Source of the DNA: Knoellia koreensis
GTDB lineage: Bacteria > Actinomycetota > Actinomycetes > Actinomycetales > Dermatophilaceae
Direction: 5' to 3'
DNA length: 64,000 nt
NCBI RefSeq assembly: GCF_013041615.1
Contig: NZ_JABEPQ010000001.1
Location: 798,976 to 862,975 of the forward strand
Below the pieces are notes generated by a model that was given only the letters and a program-made list of their open reading frames with translations, did not search any database and had not been told where the DNA came from. Both the position numbers and the translations under genes were made by a program. Shown here one piece after another: positions 63,174 through 64,000 of this stretch (the first letter of the stretch is position 1; every line of letters starts with the position of its first letter).

Positions 63174-64000
63174 CGCTCGAGCAGCGGCACGAGCTCGCTG
63201 ATCGCGAGGTCGGTGGCCGCGTCGTCGACGTCGAGGTGCCAGACGAGGCGCACTGCCGTGGTGCTCACCGGATAGAGGCGTATGCCGCGTGCGGCCGCAG
63301 CCGTGACGAAGTCACCGGGCGTCCACCCGGCACCGGCCACGTCGAGGAGCACGATGTTGGTCTGAACCCATTGCGGGTCAACGGAATCCGGCCGCGCCAC
63401 AGCCGCCGCCTCGGCGAAGCGCCGGGCCCGCGCGTGGTCGTCGGCGAGCCGCTCAACGTGGTGGTCGAGCGCGTGCAGCCCGGCCGCCGCGAGGATGCCG
63501 ACCTGGCGCATGCCACCGCCGAACCGCTTGCGCCAGATCCGCGCCTCCTGCATGTGGTCGGCGCTGCCGAGCAGCACCGACCCGACCGGGGCACCGAGGC
63601 CCTTGGAGAGGCAGACGCTGACCGTGTCGAAGAGGCGGCCATAGGTCTCGAACGGCACACCAGTCGCGACGTGGGCGTTCCAGATGCGCGCGCCGTCGAG
63701 GTGCATCGCGACGCCGCGTTCCTTGGTGCCGGCTCGCAGGGCCTCGATCTGGTCGAGCGGCTGCACCGTGCCACCGCCGAAGTTGTGGGTGTTCTCCACG
63801 ACCACGAGGCGCGTGTTGACCTGGTAGGCGCCGCCGTCGGGGATCATCAGCGCGAGTGGCTGGGCGGCGTTGAGCTCGCCGTGCGGCGCGATCCACGAGC
63901 GGGCCGAGATGTTGGAAAGCACTGCGGCTGCGCCCATTTCGGCCCGCAGCACGTGCGCGAGGGAGTCGGCGATGAGCTCCTCCCCCGGCTTGACGTGTAG
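63161..64000 (-). CDS. L-threonine aldolase (5' end outside the window)
   Basis: PLP enzyme splitting L-threonine or allo-threonine into glycine and acetaldehyde; about 279 residues are present and the N-terminus is cut off at base 64000. The PLP-binding Lys is in VCLSKGLGAPVGSVLLG, and upstream come VVVENTHNFGGGTV and MHLDGARIWNAHVATG with the cofactor Asp. The C-terminal ...LLERGSR and the TAA stop come from a 51-bp palindromic element. It is convergent with the DMT transporter. Confidence 0.9.
   Translation of the reverse strand, partial: LHVKPGEELIADSLAHVLRAEMGAAAVLSNISARSWIAPHGELNAAQPLALMIPDGGAYQVNTRLVVVENTHNFGGGTVQPLDQIEALRAGTKERGVAMHLDGARIWNAHVATGVPFETYGRLFDTVSVCLSKGLGAPVGSVLLGSADHMQEARIWRKRFGGGMRQVGILAAAGLHALDHHVERLADDHARARRFAEAAAVARPDSVDPQWVQTNIVLLDVAGAGWTPGDFVTAAAARGIRLYPVSTTAVRLVWHLDVDDAATDLAISELVPLLERGSR

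Overview
The window is about 71% GC, gene-dense, and carries many families found almost only in Actinobacteria (DUF3159, DUF3710, DUF4193, DUF3040, DUF5998, DUF6504, DUF7455, SepH, an Rv2175c-like protein, a SAV_6107-type HEPN protein). Two blocks match gene orders I remember from Mycobacterium tuberculosis: RNA methyltransferase / APC transporter / two TrkA-type proteins / DUF3159 / OB-fold / DUF3710 / dut / DUF4193 / suhB (like Rv2689c-Rv2701c), and metF / idsA2-like / Rv2175c-like / PASTA kinase (like Rv2172c-Rv2176). I place it in a high-GC actinobacterial chromosome, probably Micrococcales and perhaps Intrasporangiaceae; the family-level guess is weak. I saw no rRNA, tRNA, insertion sequence, prophage or CRISPR array.

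Layout. 1-2336: end of a sugar ABC transporter (binding protein plus two permeases). 2361-8676: a LexA-box gene of unknown function, a DinB/DUF664 protein, a MoxR-type ATPase with its VWA partner, a secreted SGNH hydrolase and a MazG-like pyrophosphatase. 8787-16496: aconitase, a TrmA/RlmD-type methyltransferase, an APC transporter cut by an in-frame TAG, and two TrkA-type K+ regulators. 16459-29016: core actinobacterial block ending with dUTPase, ferrochelatase, SepH, thymidine kinase and a GNAT/acyl-CoA-synthetase fusion. 29065-31106: a sigma factor with a membrane-anchored beta-propeller partner. 31162-43068: parC and parE flanking a LacI-regulated sugar ABC operon and an amino-acid permease. 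43402-46794: small membrane and zinc proteins, DinB polymerase and a methyltransferase. 47096-52424: a 72-bp tandem repeat and an SOS operon (DUF6504 - HEPN - dnaE2). 52512-55842: YbaK, a HAD phosphatase, a lower-GC lipoprotein gene and DUF3224. 55899-64000: metF, a polyprenyl synthase, an Rv2175c-like protein, a LysM/transglycosylase, a PASTA kinase, a DMT exporter and a threonine aldolase running off the end.

The most unusual signals are non-coding. (1) A 51-bp palindromic element occurs three times with a gapless alignment (8176-8226, 48692-48742, 63123-63173); one copy sits in frame (17 codons) inside dnaE2 and another supplies the last codons and stop of the threonine aldolase. (2) The octamer GTATGCCG/CGGCATAC occurs roughly 55-60 times, far above chance, with no strand bias, and brings rare ATA isoleucine codons into at least nine genes. 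(3) Two LexA boxes of the form TCGAAC-N4-GTTCGA mark an SOS response: one controls the dnaE2 operon, the other lies over the start codon of an uncharacterised gene. (4) Hairpin-forming repeats built on GGCCCAAAGT occur at 46945-47311 and 53106-53171.

Both sugar ABC systems lack a visible ATPase gene, in line with the shared MsiK/SugC-type ATPase used by many actinobacteria. Many genes appear leaderless, with a TANNNT hexamer 6-8 nt before the start codon and no Shine-Dalgarno sequence.
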